A DNA stretch of 64,000 nucleotides from Elymus sibiricus (GCA_039707655.1 CM077666.1:303516166-303580165); one strand, 5' to 3'. Shown: positions 9,334 through 20,990, numbered from the stretch's first letter. Translations and numbers: made by a program. The notes: generated from the sequence alone by a model not told the origin.

Positions 9334-11466
9334 TCACGTGTAGAACTTGCGGAGGTGTTGGATGTTCCATGTGTTGGGCACAAGAACTCCGTCCTCCGTC
9401 TCCAGCCGGGCGGCGCCGGGCCTAGAGACATGAGCAACCCTGAAAGGGCCTTCCCACATGGGTGAGAGCTTGTGGAGTCCTTCTCTGGAGAGGATCCTTC
9501 TCAGGACGAGATCGCCGACTTCGAGGGTGCGTGGGCGTATGTTGCGGCTATGATAGCGATGCAAAGCCTGCTGGTATCTTGCGGCGCGTAGGGCGGCCTG
9601 GTGACAGGCTTCCTCGAGGAGCAGTAGGTCGGCCTCTCGCGAGCTGTCCTTACGAGCCTCATCAAAGGTGAGGACTCGCGGAGAGCTATGCTTGAGCTCA
9701 GAAGGGAGGACTGCTTCAGCTCCATAGACGAGGAAGAAGGGAGTCTCGCCGGTAGGCTTGGTTGCTGTCGTGCGGATCGACCACAGCACAGACTGTAGCT
9801 CGTCAAGCCAGCCCTTGCCGCAAGCTTCGAGCTTTTTCTTGAAGCTTCTTGTCTTGAGGCCCTTGAGGACCTCAGCGTTTGCACGCTCAGCCTGGCCGTT
9901 ACTCCGTGGGTGCGCCGCAGAGGCGTAGCAGATCTGAGTGCCGAGGCTGGCGCAGTATGACTTGAAGAGGCCGCTCGTGAACTGGGAGCCGTTGTCAGTG
10001 ATGATGCGGTTGGAGACGCCAAATTGGCTCATGAGGCCCTTGATGAACTTGACGACAGAGCCTGCCGGGATGGTGCGCATGGGCTCGACCTCCGCCCACT
10101 TGGTGAACTTGTCGATGGTGACGTAGAGGTAGCGGTAGCCGCCGGCTGCGCGAGGGAAGGGTCCCAAGATATCCAGTCCCCAGACCGCGAAGGGCCACGA
10201 GAGAGGAATCGTCTGGAGGTCTTGCGTCGGCTGGTGGATTTGCTTGGCGTGGAATTGACAAGCTTCACAGGATTGGACCAGCTCAGTGGCGTCGTGGAGC
10301 GCGGTGGGCCAGTAGAAGCCGCTGCGGAACACCTTGCCGGCGAGGGTGCGTGATGAGGAGTGGTGACCACAGTCTCCTCCATGGATGTCGGCGAGCAGCT
10401 CGCGACCTTGTTCTTCAGAGATGCACCACAGAGAGACACCATTGGGGCGCCTGCGGTACTGCTCGCCATCCTTCAAGCAGTAAGCGGTGGCTTGGCGAGC
10501 CACACGCTCTGCCTCTGAATCCTTCTCTGGGAGGGTGTCGTGAAGCAAGTAGGCCTTGAACTCAGCGGCCCAACTGTCTGCTTGAGGCTCCAGCGCCAGC
10601 AGTAGGCGGGCACCTGAGGCTGGGCCGCAGTTTGGCGTGCCCGTGGGTGGTGCGGGTGGGAGCTCTTCGTGAAGCAGCGTGGCGCTCACGGCAGGTGGTG
10701 TAGCTGATGCCTTCAAGAGCCTTTCCTCGAAGACGCCGGGGCTTTGGGGCTCACGGCGAGATGCTCGCTTGGCGATGTCGTCGGCTTCCTTGTTGCTGCC
10801 GCGGGGGACGTGCTGGAGCTCCAGGCCAAGGAAGCGCTTCTCGAGCTTGCGTACCTCTTCCAGATAGGCGGCCATGTGCTCATCCTTGGGCTTGTAGCTC
10901 TTGTTGGAGAAGTTGACGAGGAGCTGCGAATCACCCTTGATGGTGAGGCGATTGATGCCGAGAGCGAAAGCGGCCTTGAGGCCGGTGATGAGGCCCTCGT
11001 ATTCCGCGATGTTGTTGGAGACCTTGTCGTCGCGCTTGAAGCAGAGTTGGACAGCGTAGTAGAGCTTGTCTCCTGTTGGTGAGGTGAGCATGACGCCAGC
11101 CCCTGCGCCCTGCCAGGAGAAGGCGCCATCGAAGTGCATGGACCAGCCACTAGGCGCCTCGTCTCCAGGCAAGAGGGATTCGTCCTCGCGAGGCCTCTCC
11201 TGGGGCGGATCCGTCCATTCCGCTACGAAGTCAGCCAGGGCCGCACCCTTGATCACCCTTGTTGTGCAGAATTCCAGCTCGAAGGCCTGCAGCTCGATGT
11301 TCCACTCGGCGACGCGGCCAGCGGCGTTGGGGCTTCGCAGGACTTGCTCCAGGGGGTAAGACGAGATCACCTTGATGGGATGGCCCTGGAAGTAGTGACG
11401 CAGCTTCCTGGAGGTGACGAGGAGCGCGGGGAGGAGCTTCTGCTGCATGGGGTAGCATGCACGCAT
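9334..11466 (-). CDS. Element A pol, 3' half: RT connection, RNase H, integrase
   Basis: An open 710-residue frame. It starts within the RT connection region (YPMQQKLLPALL, residue 5). RNase H occupies about 109-235 with acidic residues D113, E155, D179 and D229/D230. The integrase zinc finger (about 362-403) shows H362, H368, C400 and C403. The catalytic core has D432 (GLDILG), D491 (ITDNGSQF) and E527 (NGQAERANAE), a D,D-35-E spacing. A GPY/F-like C-terminal domain ends in HLRKFYT. This is typical for the Tat-related gypsy branch, which carries an RNase H before integrase. The upstream frame (protease and fingers/palm of RT) is on the other side of a frameshift near 11470-11515, so this half is not made as part of an intact polyprotein. 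All key catalytic residues are present. Confidence 0.85.
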   Translation of the reverse strand: MRACYPMQQKLLPALLVTSRKLRHYFQGHPIKVISSYPLEQVLRSPNAAGRVAEWNIELQAFELEFCTTRVIKGAALADFVAEWTDPPQERPREDESLLPGDEAPSGWSMHFDGAFSWQGAGAGVMLTSPTGDKLYYAVQLCFKRDDKVSNNIAEYEGLITGLKAAFALGINRLTIKGDSQLLVNFSNKSYKPKDEHMAAYLEEVRKLEKRFLGLELQHVPRGSNKEADDIAKRASRREPQSPGVFEERLLKASATPPAVSATLLHEELPPAPPTGTPNCGPASGARLLLALEPQADSWAAEFKAYLLHDTLPEKDSEAERVARQATAYCLKDGEQYRRRPNGVSLWCISEEQGRELLADIHGGDCGHHSSSRTLAGKVFRSGFYWPTALHDATELVQSCEACQFHAKQIHQPTQDLQTIPLSWPFAVWGLDILGPFPRAAGGYRYLYVTIDKFTKWAEVEPMRTIPAGSVVKFIKGLMSQFGVSNRIITDNGSQFTSGLFKSYCASLGTQICYASAAHPRSNGQAERANAEVLKGLKTRSFKKKLEACGKGWLDELQSVLWSIRTTATKPTGETPFFLVYGAEAVLPSELKHSSPRVLTFDEARKDSSREADLLLLEEACHQAALRAARYQQALHRYHSRNIRPRTLEVGDLVLRRILSREGLHKLSPMWEGPFRVAHVSRPGAARLETEDGVLVPNTWNIQHLRKFYT

Positions 11467-11514
11467 CCCGCAGCACCGTGCTGACGAAGTACACCTCGAC
11501 GAGGCAAGTAGTTG

Positions 11515-13589
11515 TCACGCAGCTTGGTCTTCAGGGGGCCTGAGAGGCTCATGAGGCTCGGGAGGCAGCTCGCGAGGCGCCTCATTGGAGGCCTCCTGAG
11601 GAGGGCCCTCGGTAGGTGGAGGCGCGGCCTCGGGAGGCGACGCGCCAAGGGCCTCCAGAGGCGAGATCTCAGCAGGCGACGGTGCGACCTCGGGTGGTGC
11701 CGGTGCGGCAGGCTTCTTCTGTGCACAGACGCGCTCTTCTCGAACTGCCACCAGGGCCGCGATGGCCGTCTGGGGAGTGGCTGCCAAGTACAGGAGCAAG
11801 GGCTCACGAGAACACGGCACGACCATGATGGGCGGGCTCGCGAGGTACCTCTTGAGGTCTTCGAAGGCAGCGTCGGTCTCGGGAGTCCACTTGAAGGGGC
11901 CGGATCTCTTCATGAGCTTGAATACTGGCAGGGCTCGCTCGCCGAACTTGGAGATGAATCGCCCAAGTGAGGCCATGCATCCTGCCAGGCACTGCATCTC
12001 CTTGAGGCTCTGGGGAGGACGCATCTTCTCAATGGCCTTGATCTTCTCAGGATTGGCCTCGATGCTGCGGTGGGAGACCAGGAAGCCAAGCAACTTGCCG
12101 AAGGGGACTTCGAAGACGCACTTGTCTGGGTTGAGCTTGAGGTTGACCTTGCGCAGGTTGTCGAACGTCTCCTGGAGGTCCGCGAGGAGGGACCAGGCCT
12201 CGCGAGTCTTGACAACGATGTCGTCGACGTAGGCTTCTGCGTTTCTCCCCATCTAGGGCCCCAAGGCGATGCGCATCAGCCTCTAGAAGGTGGCCCCGGC
12301 GCTCCTGAGGCCGAAGGGCATGCAGATGTAGAAGAATATGCCGCGGGGGTGATGAAGGCCGTTTTCTCCACATCTTCTGCTGCCATCTTGATCTGGTGGT
12401 AGCCTAAGAAGGCATCTAGGAAACATAGCAGCTCGCACCCGGCGGTGGAGTCCATGATCTGGTCGATGCGGGGCAGCGGGAAGGGATCTTGAGGGCAAAA
12501 CTTGTTGAGGCTCATGAAGTCGACGCACATTCGCTCCTTGCTGCACTTCTTGGGCACCGCGACTGGGTTGGCGAGCCATTTGGGATGGCGCACCTCACGG
12601 ATGACTCCAGCTTCTTGGAGCTTCTGAACTTCCTTGACGATGAAGTTTTGCTTCTCTGGCGCCTGGCGCCGTGCCTTTTGTTTCGCGGCGCGTGCGTTGG
12701 GGCACACTGCTAAGTGGTGTTCGATCACCTCCCTCGGCACACCGGACAAATCAGAAGCTGTCCAGGCGAACACATCTGAATTTGCTCGAAGGAAGGTGGC
12801 GAGCGTGTCTTCCTATGCAGGAGAGAGGCCGGTGCCGATGGTAAAGGCAGGGCCTGAGCCGCTGCCGTCCACCGACACTTTCTTCGTCTCGGCGCGGTCC
12901 TGAGAGAACAACTGCTTCTTTTTCGCGGGCGCGGCCTCATGAGGCTCGGCGATGTCTTCGTCCACAGGGTAGGCGGTGGCGGCAGCCTTGTAGGTGCTCT
13001 CGAGGGAGCGAACCGCGTCCTTCTCGTCGCAGCAGACGGTGATGATGCCGCTGCAGCCCGGCATCTTGAGGACATTGTAGGCGTGGTGGGTCGCCGCCAT
13101 GAACTTGGCGAGTGCTGGGTAGCCCAGGATGGGATTGTACGGCAGGCCGATGTGCGCCACGTCGAAATCGATGAGCTCAGTGTGGTAGTTCTTGCGGGTG
13201 CCAAAGGTGACGGGGAGGCGCACCTGCCCCAGAGGGATGTTGGAGCCATCAGTCACTCCGGAGAAGGGCCTAGTCGGCATCAGCTGCTCGTAGGGCACCT
13301 GGAGCTGCTCGAAGGTCTCGATGGAGATCACGTTGAGGCCGACGCCTCCATCGATGAGTGTCTTGGTGACGGCGACATTGCTGATGGTGGGGGTGCGCAG
13401 CATGGGGACCGTGCCCGCAGCGCTTGAAGACTTGGGGTGATCATTGGAGCCGAAAGTGATAGCGTACTGCGACCACTTGAGGGGCTGAGAGGCCTCAGGC
13501 CTCGGGAGGGCAGCGTTCACCTCGCGAGAGAACAGCTTGAAGTGGCGGTTGGACGCGGGAGCCTGGGCCCCGCCGAGGATGCAGGCCAC
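11515..13589 (-). pseudogene. Element A pol, 5' half: protease and reverse transcriptase, broken
   Basis: From 13589 leftwards comes the aspartic protease region, with TLIDGGVGLNVIS as active-site segment; Asp-Gly-Gly instead of Asp-Thr/Ser-Gly is usual in this branch. A stop interrupts the frame at 12810-12812. RT then follows: KCSKERMCVDFMSLN, FPLPRIDQIMDSTAGCE, then a frameshift near 12335 in the stretch before CMPFGLRSAGATF. Another stop occurs before the palm motif AYVDDIVV. The thumb reaches a long Pro/Glu-rich insertion (about 11700-11520). The stops and shifts make this half non-functional, although the YVDD box is intact. Confidence 0.8.
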
Positions 13590-13601
13590 TCCACGAGGCT
13601 C

Positions 13602-15245
13602 CTAGTAGCCCCCAGCGCCTTCATCAGGCTGGTTGCCGTCGTTCCTTCGGGGTGGCGGCGGCTGCGGTGGAAGAGCGGCGTTGGCCTGAGCGTTGGCCTC
13701 ACGAGGCTGGTCGCTCCAGGCGGCCTCGCGAGGCTGGTCGCGCCAGCCCTGCCGGAAGTTGACGCTGCCGTTGCGATCTCCCCATCGGTTGCCATTGCAG
13801 CCACCGCCGCGGCCAGTGCCGCGATCGTTGCGGTCACCGCGGCGGCCCAGGCGCTCATCGTGAAGCAGCTTGAGCTCGTGGCAATCCTCAATGCTGTGGG
13901 AGTGCGAGTTGTGGTAGGCGCAGAGAGGGCGGTTGTCCTTCTTGGGCCCGTCACGCTCACGCCGCATTTCTGCTCGGGCTCCGCAGCGAGCACGGCAGGG
14001 CCCTTGCGCTTGGCGTCCTTGCTCTTGGCCTTGGTGGCATCTGGCGCCGCGTCGGGGTCGTTGTGGGCGAAGAGACGGGCTTCTTCGGCCTTGGCGCACC
14101 TGTCGGCGAGGTCGAACAGCTCGAGCATGGAGTCGAGCTCGTCGTTGATGGCGAGCTTCTCGCGCATCCGGACGTCCGTGACGCCGTTGGAGAACGCGGA
14201 GACGATGGCGGCCTCGGAGGCACGCGGGATCTTGTTACGCACTTGGCTGAAACGCTAGATGTACTTGCGGAGAGTCTTGTCAGGGCGCTGGCGCACGGCG
14301 CGCAAGTCATTGAGCGTGAGGGAGCGCTCGTGCATGCCCTTGAAGTTGGCGACAAATTGCCGGCAGAGCTCGGCCCACGAGTAGATGGACGCCTCGGGGA
14401 GGTTCATGAGCCATGAGCGTGGGCCGTCCTTGAGGGCCATGGGGAACTAGTTCGCCATGACCTTGTCGTCGCCATTCACTGCCTCGATGCTCAGGGCATA
14501 GAGCTGCAGGAACTCTGCGGGGTTGGGGGTTCCGTCGTAGCGCGGAGGCAGGTCCGGCTTGAACTTGGTGGGCCACACCACGCGGCGCAGCTCGCGGGTG
14601 AAGGCCCGGCAGCCCCCGCAGCTGGAGGGGACGCCACCAGCGAGGGAGGCACAGTTCTGGTGGCCGGCAGTTGTGACCTCCTGGATGGTCCTGTCTTGGC
14701 GCTGGCGCTGCCGCTCGAGGAGCACGCGCACGTCAGGCGGCGCACGTCGGACGATCTGGCAGCTGGGCTCGCCATGGTCCGGTGAAGACGCGCCGCGAGA
14801 CGGCTCACGCGCCCGCGCGTCGCGGGGGCGCCTGGCACCCTCGCTAGGCGGAGGAGGCACATCATGCGCCACGTCCCCGGCACGAGATGGCGGAGGGTGG
14901 AGCGAGTGAGAGGGCGCCGGGGCGTCTCCGGTGGCGTTGACGAGCTCGGTGATGCGGCCGAGCCAGGCGTCGTAGCCGGCGTCGGTGGGGCGGTAGCACA
15001 GGAGCTTGCGCGCCATGAGCAGCGGCCTGAGGGGCCGGTGCGTCGCGCCGGGCGAGCGAGGAGGCCGTGGCGGTGTGGCCGTCCGCCTGCATGGACGGGT
15101 GGAGGGAGGAAGCCTGCTGCTCCCTCGCAACGGGGTCGGTGGCGGCGCTGGCGGCGCGGCGTCGACGGTCGTCACGGGCGACTGGCTCCGTCTGGGCCAC
15201 CCTGGCAGCTCGGCGCGCATAGCACTCACGACGAGCATCGGCCAT
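13602..15245 (-). pseudogene. Element A gag, broken
   Basis: It starts with MADARRECYARRAARVAQ at 15245, soon after the primer-binding site. It shifts frame near 15060, then gives the capsid-like part ending near 14270 (ANYF-type site, WLMNLPEASIYSWAELC, MHERSLTLNDL). In-frame TAG stops lie at 14446-14448 and 14254-14256; comparison with normal gag suggests lost Tyr and Gln codons. After 14242 the frame runs to EQKCG and then shifts. The nucleocapsid-like segment with CAYHNSHSHSIEDC, a variant zinc knuckle, is read in another frame (about 13930-13602). It is not translatable as one protein. Confidence 0.75.
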
Positions 15246-15269
15246 GGCGGTGAGGAGGTGGGAAGAACC

Positions 15270-15297
15270 GAATCAGCCCCCTACCTGGCACGCCAAA
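15270..15297 (-). other. Candidate primer-binding site of element A
   Basis: On the minus strand the 5' LTR ends GACA and is followed by TTTGGCGTGCCAGGTAGGGG. A TGGCG... start immediately inside the LTR is the expected position of a tRNA primer-binding site. The tRNA could not be identified without alignment. Confidence 0.5.
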
Positions 15298-15434
15298 TGT
15301 CAGAATCGGGGCTCCAGGGACCCAAAGGTTCGAACACTGGGGGCTAGCTGGCTCCTACCTCTCCAAAGGTGACCACGGCGAGGCTACGGCGAGAGCGCAC
15401 GAGCGCAGAGCACGACAGGGGACACGACGGTTAC
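15298..15434 (-). repeat. 5' LTR of element A, distal piece
   Basis: 137 bp matching the first 136 bp of the other LTR (TGTCAGAATCGGGG...). It is cut at gttac by element B and continues at 20991. Confidence 0.9.
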
Positions 15435-16064
15435 TGTCGTGGTTTTGTCATGGCAGATGTCCTCGTGAAAGGACTTAGTGGTGAGGCCATCGCGACTAGG
15501 TGGAAGCTTGAAGGGGTTAGTCAGAATCGAGAGACGCGAGTTTACCCAGGTTCGGCCCCTCGCGGTGGAGGTAAAGCCTACATCCTGCTTGATTGATATT
15601 GATGTTGATGATCTCGATTACAAGGGTGCTCTTTGCTACCTCTATCTCGAGAGCTACTGCTTTGTCTGTCTAACTTGACTTGTCCCCTCTTGGGGTGCCC
15701 TGCCCCTCCTTATATAAGTTGAAGGGGCGGCTTACATGACTAGTCCTAGTAGGATTAGGACTAGTCTATTTTCTTATTTACATGTGGAATCCTAGTCCAG
15801 ATCTTGCTTCCCTTGTAAGGGAAATATTCCTTATGCCTTTCCTCTCACGCCGGCCCACCGGATACCGTACCTTGAGCCGGCCTTCTCTAGAGCCGCCTTC
15901 TGGGCCTTGTCATTTGTCTGACCCGCCCTCCGGGTCACCAATGAGTCGCCAGACTCGGCCGGGTTACCAGTGAGTCGCCAAGTTCGGCCGGGTCACTAGT
16001 GAGTCGCCAAGTCCGGCCGGGTCATACATCAGGCCGGGTCATACCGTGGGGTATATCCCCGACA
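15435..16064 (-). repeat. 3' LTR of element B
   Basis: TGTCGTGGTT...CCCCGACA. A palindromic TTATATAA box (about 15711-15718) is the likely promoter TATA. The polypurine tract on the minus strand is ACTGGGGGCTAA at 16065-16076, adjoining the LTR. The last third contains repeated AGTCGCCA...CGGCCGGGT blocks. Confidence 0.92.
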
Positions 16065-16539
16065 TTAGCCCCCAGTTTAATTTGGATTTATCCATGTTAA
16101 ACTTATCCTGCAAAATAAAAACAAGAACAAATTGACAGGTTGTGCGCCGGGTCAAATGTTTTTCTGAGCTGGCATCTGTTCATCCTTAAGTCCTTGTCAT
16201 TTCCTTCTGTAAAAACACTCGACCGAGTCAATATTTGCCGGGTCGTGCAATTCTTGAGTTATTCCATATTGTGTCTCTTTGTTATATTCAAGCGAATTCC
16301 TCCTGTAAAATCTGGGTCTCTTCGCTATAGCAGTAGGCCAGCTTCAAAATCAATTTGCTGACATTGGTTTCCGAGTCATGACTGTTACAGACACCGGGTC
16401 ATATAATTGGTCTTCCTGAGTTCTTCAGGCCAAGTCTTTATACTTTGTGACGACTTGGTGCTTGCTTTTGTAAATATAGCTTCCAATCATTGAATCGACT
16501 CTCCGGGTCATGATTGTACCTCCCTTATATCCATATTAC

Positions 16540-17390
16540 CTGTAGCCCCCAAGTCTTAAGAAGGGAACATAGTGATAGCTTAAGACTTGCTTCAATATAA
16601 ATGTTGCAACTTTGGAGAAATCTGGGTTGTTCATCTGATTCACCAGTCATAAATTGAATATTTGCATTTAACATGTGTAGCCCCCAAGGGCCGGCTCATC
16701 ATTATGTGATGAGCCGGGTCTTCAATTTGGACCTTATGTTCTGTTGAAATAACTGAACTCTGTAGCCCCCAAGTGCCGGGTTGTCTTGCCTGCAGCAACC
16801 TGGGACTTTAACTTAGCTTTTGATGTTTGTAGATGTATAGCTGAAAATAGTGTAGCCCCCAAGGGTCGGGTTAGCTCTCCTCATCAATCTGGAACTTGAA
16901 CTATCTGTAGAGTCAATGACGGTAGCCCCCAAGGGTCGGGTCACTATTAATAGTGAGCCGGATCTTCAATGAAATAGTTTAAAATGCCAATGCATTAGCC
17001 CCCAAGTGCCGTGGTGCATGCTTGCAGCGACACAGGACTTGATGTTTTGTAGATCAAAATTGGCTGAAGTAGCCCCCAAGTGTCGGGTCGTGTGCCTGCG
17101 GCGACTCGGGACTGAATAATAAACTTGAATATGGTATCCCCCAAGTGCCGAGTCGACCGTCTGCGGCGGCTCGGGACTTCCTTTATCTTTGTAATTTTTT
17201 GAACTGAGTATTAGCCCCCAAGTGTTGTGGTACATGCTTGCAGCGACATGGGACTTTTATACTGAATGTAATCTTGATTTGAATAATGTAGCCCCCAAGT
17301 GCCGGGTCGTTTTGCCTGCGGCGACTCGGGACTATTCCTTCCACTGTAGAATAAACTCAGATCCGCTGTAGCCTCCAAGAACCGGGTTAC
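16540..17390 (-). repeat. Irregular array of a polypurine-like motif in element B
   Basis: The plus-strand motif TAGCCCCCAAGTGCCGGG, or close variants, occurs about 11 times (near 16551, 16676, 16762, 16851, 16921, 16996, 17070, 17133, 17212, 17288, 17369) at spacings of about 60-110 bp. Two outliers are near 18376 and 18738. On the element's sense strand this reads CTTGGGGGCTA, nearly the same as the polypurine tract beside the 3' LTR. Between copies a second block, TGCCTGCGGCGACTCGGGAC, often recurs. Confidence 0.8.
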
Positions 17391-17399
17391 CTGGCCGCA

Positions 17400-18920
17400 T
17401 AGTAGACACTTTTGTATTATCAACTCACCAAATAAATCCTGATGACCCGGCAAGTGACAACCCGACGGCAATTGACACGGAAGGAGAACAAACCAATGTT
17501 AATCCGGCAGATCCAGCTACCGGGTCTCAATATCAATCACTCTGCAAGTTTGAATTTGCTTTGAAAAACTTGATAGAAAATATCCCAATCGTGACTTGTA
17601 ATAGTTTTTGAGCGTGAAACTGCATAGTCCGCCAATGCCATCAAGCACTTTAATATTTTGCCTGTGAACTGATGATGCTTTTACGATGAAAGAAATCCTT
17701 GGCCGTGGCTGCAGTGCAACCCAGCAAATATTTGTGAAAAAATCCATAAGTGTTGTAGTCTTCTACAAAGCACATGTTGAATAACCCAAAACCCAGTCAA
17801 TTAGATGACCTGGTATTATATGTGACCCGGTTGGATTTGTAACCCGGGATTTCAGAAGAATTGATATCTCAATCATTTAATACTGGTTATGATAACCCAT
17901 GATGAAGATCCAGCCATTTTGGCTATTAAAGATTTGTTTGTTCCTGCAGAGTTACAATGTACCCCGGTTTGAAAACCGGCTCCTGCAACATAAACAAATA
18001 TGTTCATGCATATATGATGCATTGTATGATGATGCAATGTATGATGATGTATGTGTATGATAACAGAGTATAAAAATATTGGCTTTCAAGTCACGACATA
18101 AGACTGGCTTTCAAGGCTCGAGTCTGATTCGCTTCTGTGAAGCAGGCTTTTTGGCCTCTTTTGGTTTGTCCTATCTCTCTGAAAGCCGGCTCTCACGCAA
18201 CCGATCGAGCGTTTTAACTCTGATGAATTCAGGGTCACCTTTGTGATTGGCTCATCAGGCGTACGCCGAGTCGCTTTTTAGGGAGTAGCATCTTGCTAAT
18301 AGGCATGTTTAACCAAGTATATTTTGGCATCTCGCCGGGTTAAAAGGGTTTTGTAAGCTAAACTCGATGAGTTGGAAGCCCCCAAGTAACCGTATGATCA
18401 TGGAAAAGCTCAGCATAGGATATACAGGAGACAATGCTACTACTGCAAAACATTTGGGGTCCAGATAAGCCGGCATTCCTTTGATCATTATCGAGCAGGA
18501 TACCCATGTTTAGACTGCGCATCATGGCGACTAGTCTTCTTTGGCAACCTTTACTTTTTCGCAAATAAGGCAGGATACCTATGTTTGAACTGCGCGTCAT
18601 GGCAGCTAGTCCTCTTTGGCAACCTTCACCTTTTCGCAAATAAAGCAGCAGTCCCCGGGACTGGGTTGTCTTCCCTTCAACGACCCGGGGTTTTTGTATT
18701 TATTGAAACCGGCCGAATCTGCCGAGTCATGTCTGTGTAGCCCCCGAGTCTTAAGACGACTCAAGGAATCGGCTTGAGATTCATCATACTTAGCTGTGGC
18801 ATAAGCCGGCATAGAGTTGACGGCCGAAGATGAAATATACTGAAGCCAGAGGTGCGTGGCGAGTTGTTGATCTTCGCAATGCTTGTTGTATGCCCTCGGA
18901 GGTTGATAATAGGTATATAT
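17400..18920. other. Internal region of element B, non-coding
   Basis: No long frame and no similarity to retroelement proteins is seen. The stretch holds scattered ACCCGG/CCGGGT words, a short TGATGATG-type repeat (18020-18060) and a near-duplicate around 18500-18560 and 18565-18650 (both containing GCGCATCATGGC- or GCGCGTCATGGC-like segments followed by CTTTGGCAACCTT). Confidence 0.5.
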
Positions 18921-18929
18921 TTTTTTGCT

Positions 18930-19170
18930 CCAGCTTGTTGGAGTAGACCAGGCTGCAGGGACGGCGGCTTGCACACATCCGTTGGGCAGCTCATACGGGG
19001 GGGGGGGGGGCGAATCCGGTGTGTTAATGTAGATCGGACCGCGGGGACGGCGGCTTGCGCGCGTTCATTGGGCAGCTCGGGCGAGCGGCGCAGCCCTGGT
19101 GTGTTGATGTAGACCGGGGCGCGGGGGTGGTGGCTTGCGCGTGTCCATTGGGCATACCGGCGCGGTGCGG
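18930..19170. repeat. Short direct repeats in element B
   Basis: A unit of about 90 bp built on GGACGGCGGCTTGC...ATTGGGCAGCTC recurs near 18955, 19040 and 19125, with a decayed copy near 19410-19470. The first copy carries a 12-base G run near 18999. Confidence 0.6.
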
Positions 19171-20332
19171 ACGCTGGTGCGGCCTCCCGCTTAGAATTTA
19201 ACCTGCGCGTAGATATGTACAAATTAAAAGTATAAAAATTCTTGATAGAATTAATCCGCGCGAACAATTTTATTAGAAAAAATAGCACCTGATGATAAGT
19301 TTTGTTCAATGGCCGATGCGACTGGCCGACGAAAAACGTAGCAGATGTACGCGTGCTTCTGTCTGATAGGCCGGCGCGGACAAACGTTGGCGCAGCCTTC
19401 GACGTGTCGTTGTACACTGGACCGTTGTGACGCAACTTGTGCGCCTATCCGTCGGGCAACACGGCATAAACGGACGCCGTTGCAGGACGACGCTGGCACG
19501 AGCTCTGGTATTTTTCTCGTGTACACGATGGTCACCCTTGTAGTAAATAATTGCCCTGGTAATATTTCTGATAGCTGACGGAGCAATCGGAGACCGAAAC
19601 TGATCAGGCGTCAGCAAAAGTATAGCCATCAGGCTTTTAATTAAACCTCGGTACCCGCACGTCCACGAGTACTAGTGATTCCTTGTTAATCTCACGGAAT
19701 AGTACTGGTTTGACCCTTCACCACGTGCTCCTCTTTCTCTCTCTTCTTCTTTTTTATCTCACGTGGTGTAGATTGAATATTCATCCGCAGGCTTCTCTTT
19801 TTTTTTTGTTGGCTTGACTGCTACTTCTGCCACGCAGGCATACACAGCTCGCTGGGGTCCCTCGCTGGTGGCTAGCGCCCCAGGTTGCGGCCTCTGGATA
19901 CGGACGGTCGTGCCGCTTGCGCCGGCTGTCTGCCCTCCTTCTTTTTTTTTAGGTGATGAAAACAGATGCGGACCATGGCAGCACATGCGCGTGGTAGGAT
20001 TTTTTTTTTCCGTATCTCAGACGGTGGGCCTTACGCCTGATCTTGGAACGGAGTATTGTAGTTACGGCGGCAGATCGGCTGCTCCTGTTGCTGCATTTTT
20101 TTTTTTCGCTGCCGCCGCACATAGTAAGATATATTTTTTCTTCAGATCGAATAGACTGCTCGATGTCGTGTACTGTGCGCGACGACGAATTCTCTTCCTG
20201 ATTTCGATCTTAAATTGGATGAAAGTGGTCGTCGATCAAGATACTTCCGTTGCGGCCCTTCCTCATCTGGCCAATCGCGAACGTCTCGATCCCTGGGAGA
20301 GTTTCCTCCCAGAAACATAATACCACCATGCG

Positions 20333-20355
20333 CAGGCCCCACAATGGGCGCCAAC
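20333..20355 (-). other. Primer-binding site of element B
   Basis: On the minus strand the 5' LTR is followed directly by TTGGCGCCCATTGTGGGG. Element C has TTGGCGCCCACCGTGGGG at the same place, so both probably use the same primer tRNA. Confidence 0.65.
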
Positions 20356-20985
20356 TGTCGTGGTTTTGTCACGGCAGATGTCCTCGTGAAAGGACTTAGT
20401 GGTGAGGCCATCGCGACTAGGTGGAAACTTGAAGGGGTTAGTCAGAATCAAGAGACGCGAGTTTACCCAGGTTCGGCCCCTCGTGGTGGAGGTAAAGCCT
20501 ACATCCTGCTTGATTGATATTGATGTTGATGATCTCGATTACAAGGGTGCTCTTTGCTACCTCTATCTCGAGAGCTACTGCTTTGTCTGTCTAACTTGAC
20601 TTGTCCCCTCTTGGGGTGACCTGTCCCTCCTTATATAAGTTGAAGGGACGGCTTACATGACTAGTCCTAGTAGGATTAGGACTAGTCTATTTTCTTATTT
20701 ACATGTGGAATCCTAGTCCAGATCTTGCTTCCCTTGTAAGAGAAATATTCCTTATGCCTTTCCTCTCACGCCGGCCCACCGGATACCGTACCTTGAGCCG
20801 GCCTTCTCTAGAGCCGCCTTCTGGGCCTTGTCATTTGTCTGACCTGCCCTCCGGGTCACCAATGAGTCGCCAGACTCGGCCGGGTTACCAGTGAGTCGCC
20901 AAGTTCGGCCGGGTCACTAGTGAGTCGCCAAGTCCGGCCAGATCATACATCAGGCCGGGTCATACCGTGGCGTATATCCCCGACA
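20356..20985 (-). repeat. 5' LTR of element B
   Basis: 630 bp, same length as the 3' LTR. The differences include C/T at the CACGGC/CATGGC site and CCAGATC against CCGGGTC near the right end. Confidence 0.92.
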
Positions 20986-20990
20986 GTTAC

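Larger units (their letters stand above)
15435..20985 (-). mobile_element. Non-coding LTR retrotransposon B nested in the 5' LTR of A
   Basis: Two 630-bp LTRs (15435-16064 and 20356-20985) enclose a 4.29-kb internal region. The exact duplication gttac (15430-15434, 20986-20990) marks a single insertion. The primer-binding site is next to the right LTR, so the element is on the minus strand. No gag, protease, RT or integrase frame exists; it is a non-autonomous (LARD-like) element that must borrow proteins. By eye the LTRs differ at 12 of 630 positions, 10 of them transitions, so B is younger than A. The internal region has an irregular array of a polypurine-like motif and the words CCGGGTC/GACCCGG. 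Confidence 0.93.

Noticed and set aside
10024..14258. Plus-strand frames of 100-270 codons opposite pol and gag of element A
   Set aside because: Shadows of the GC-rich minus-strand coding sequence.
16551..18740. CRISPR-like array in element B
   Set aside because: Repeats are irregular in spacing and sequence, the host is a plant, and they match the element's polypurine tract.
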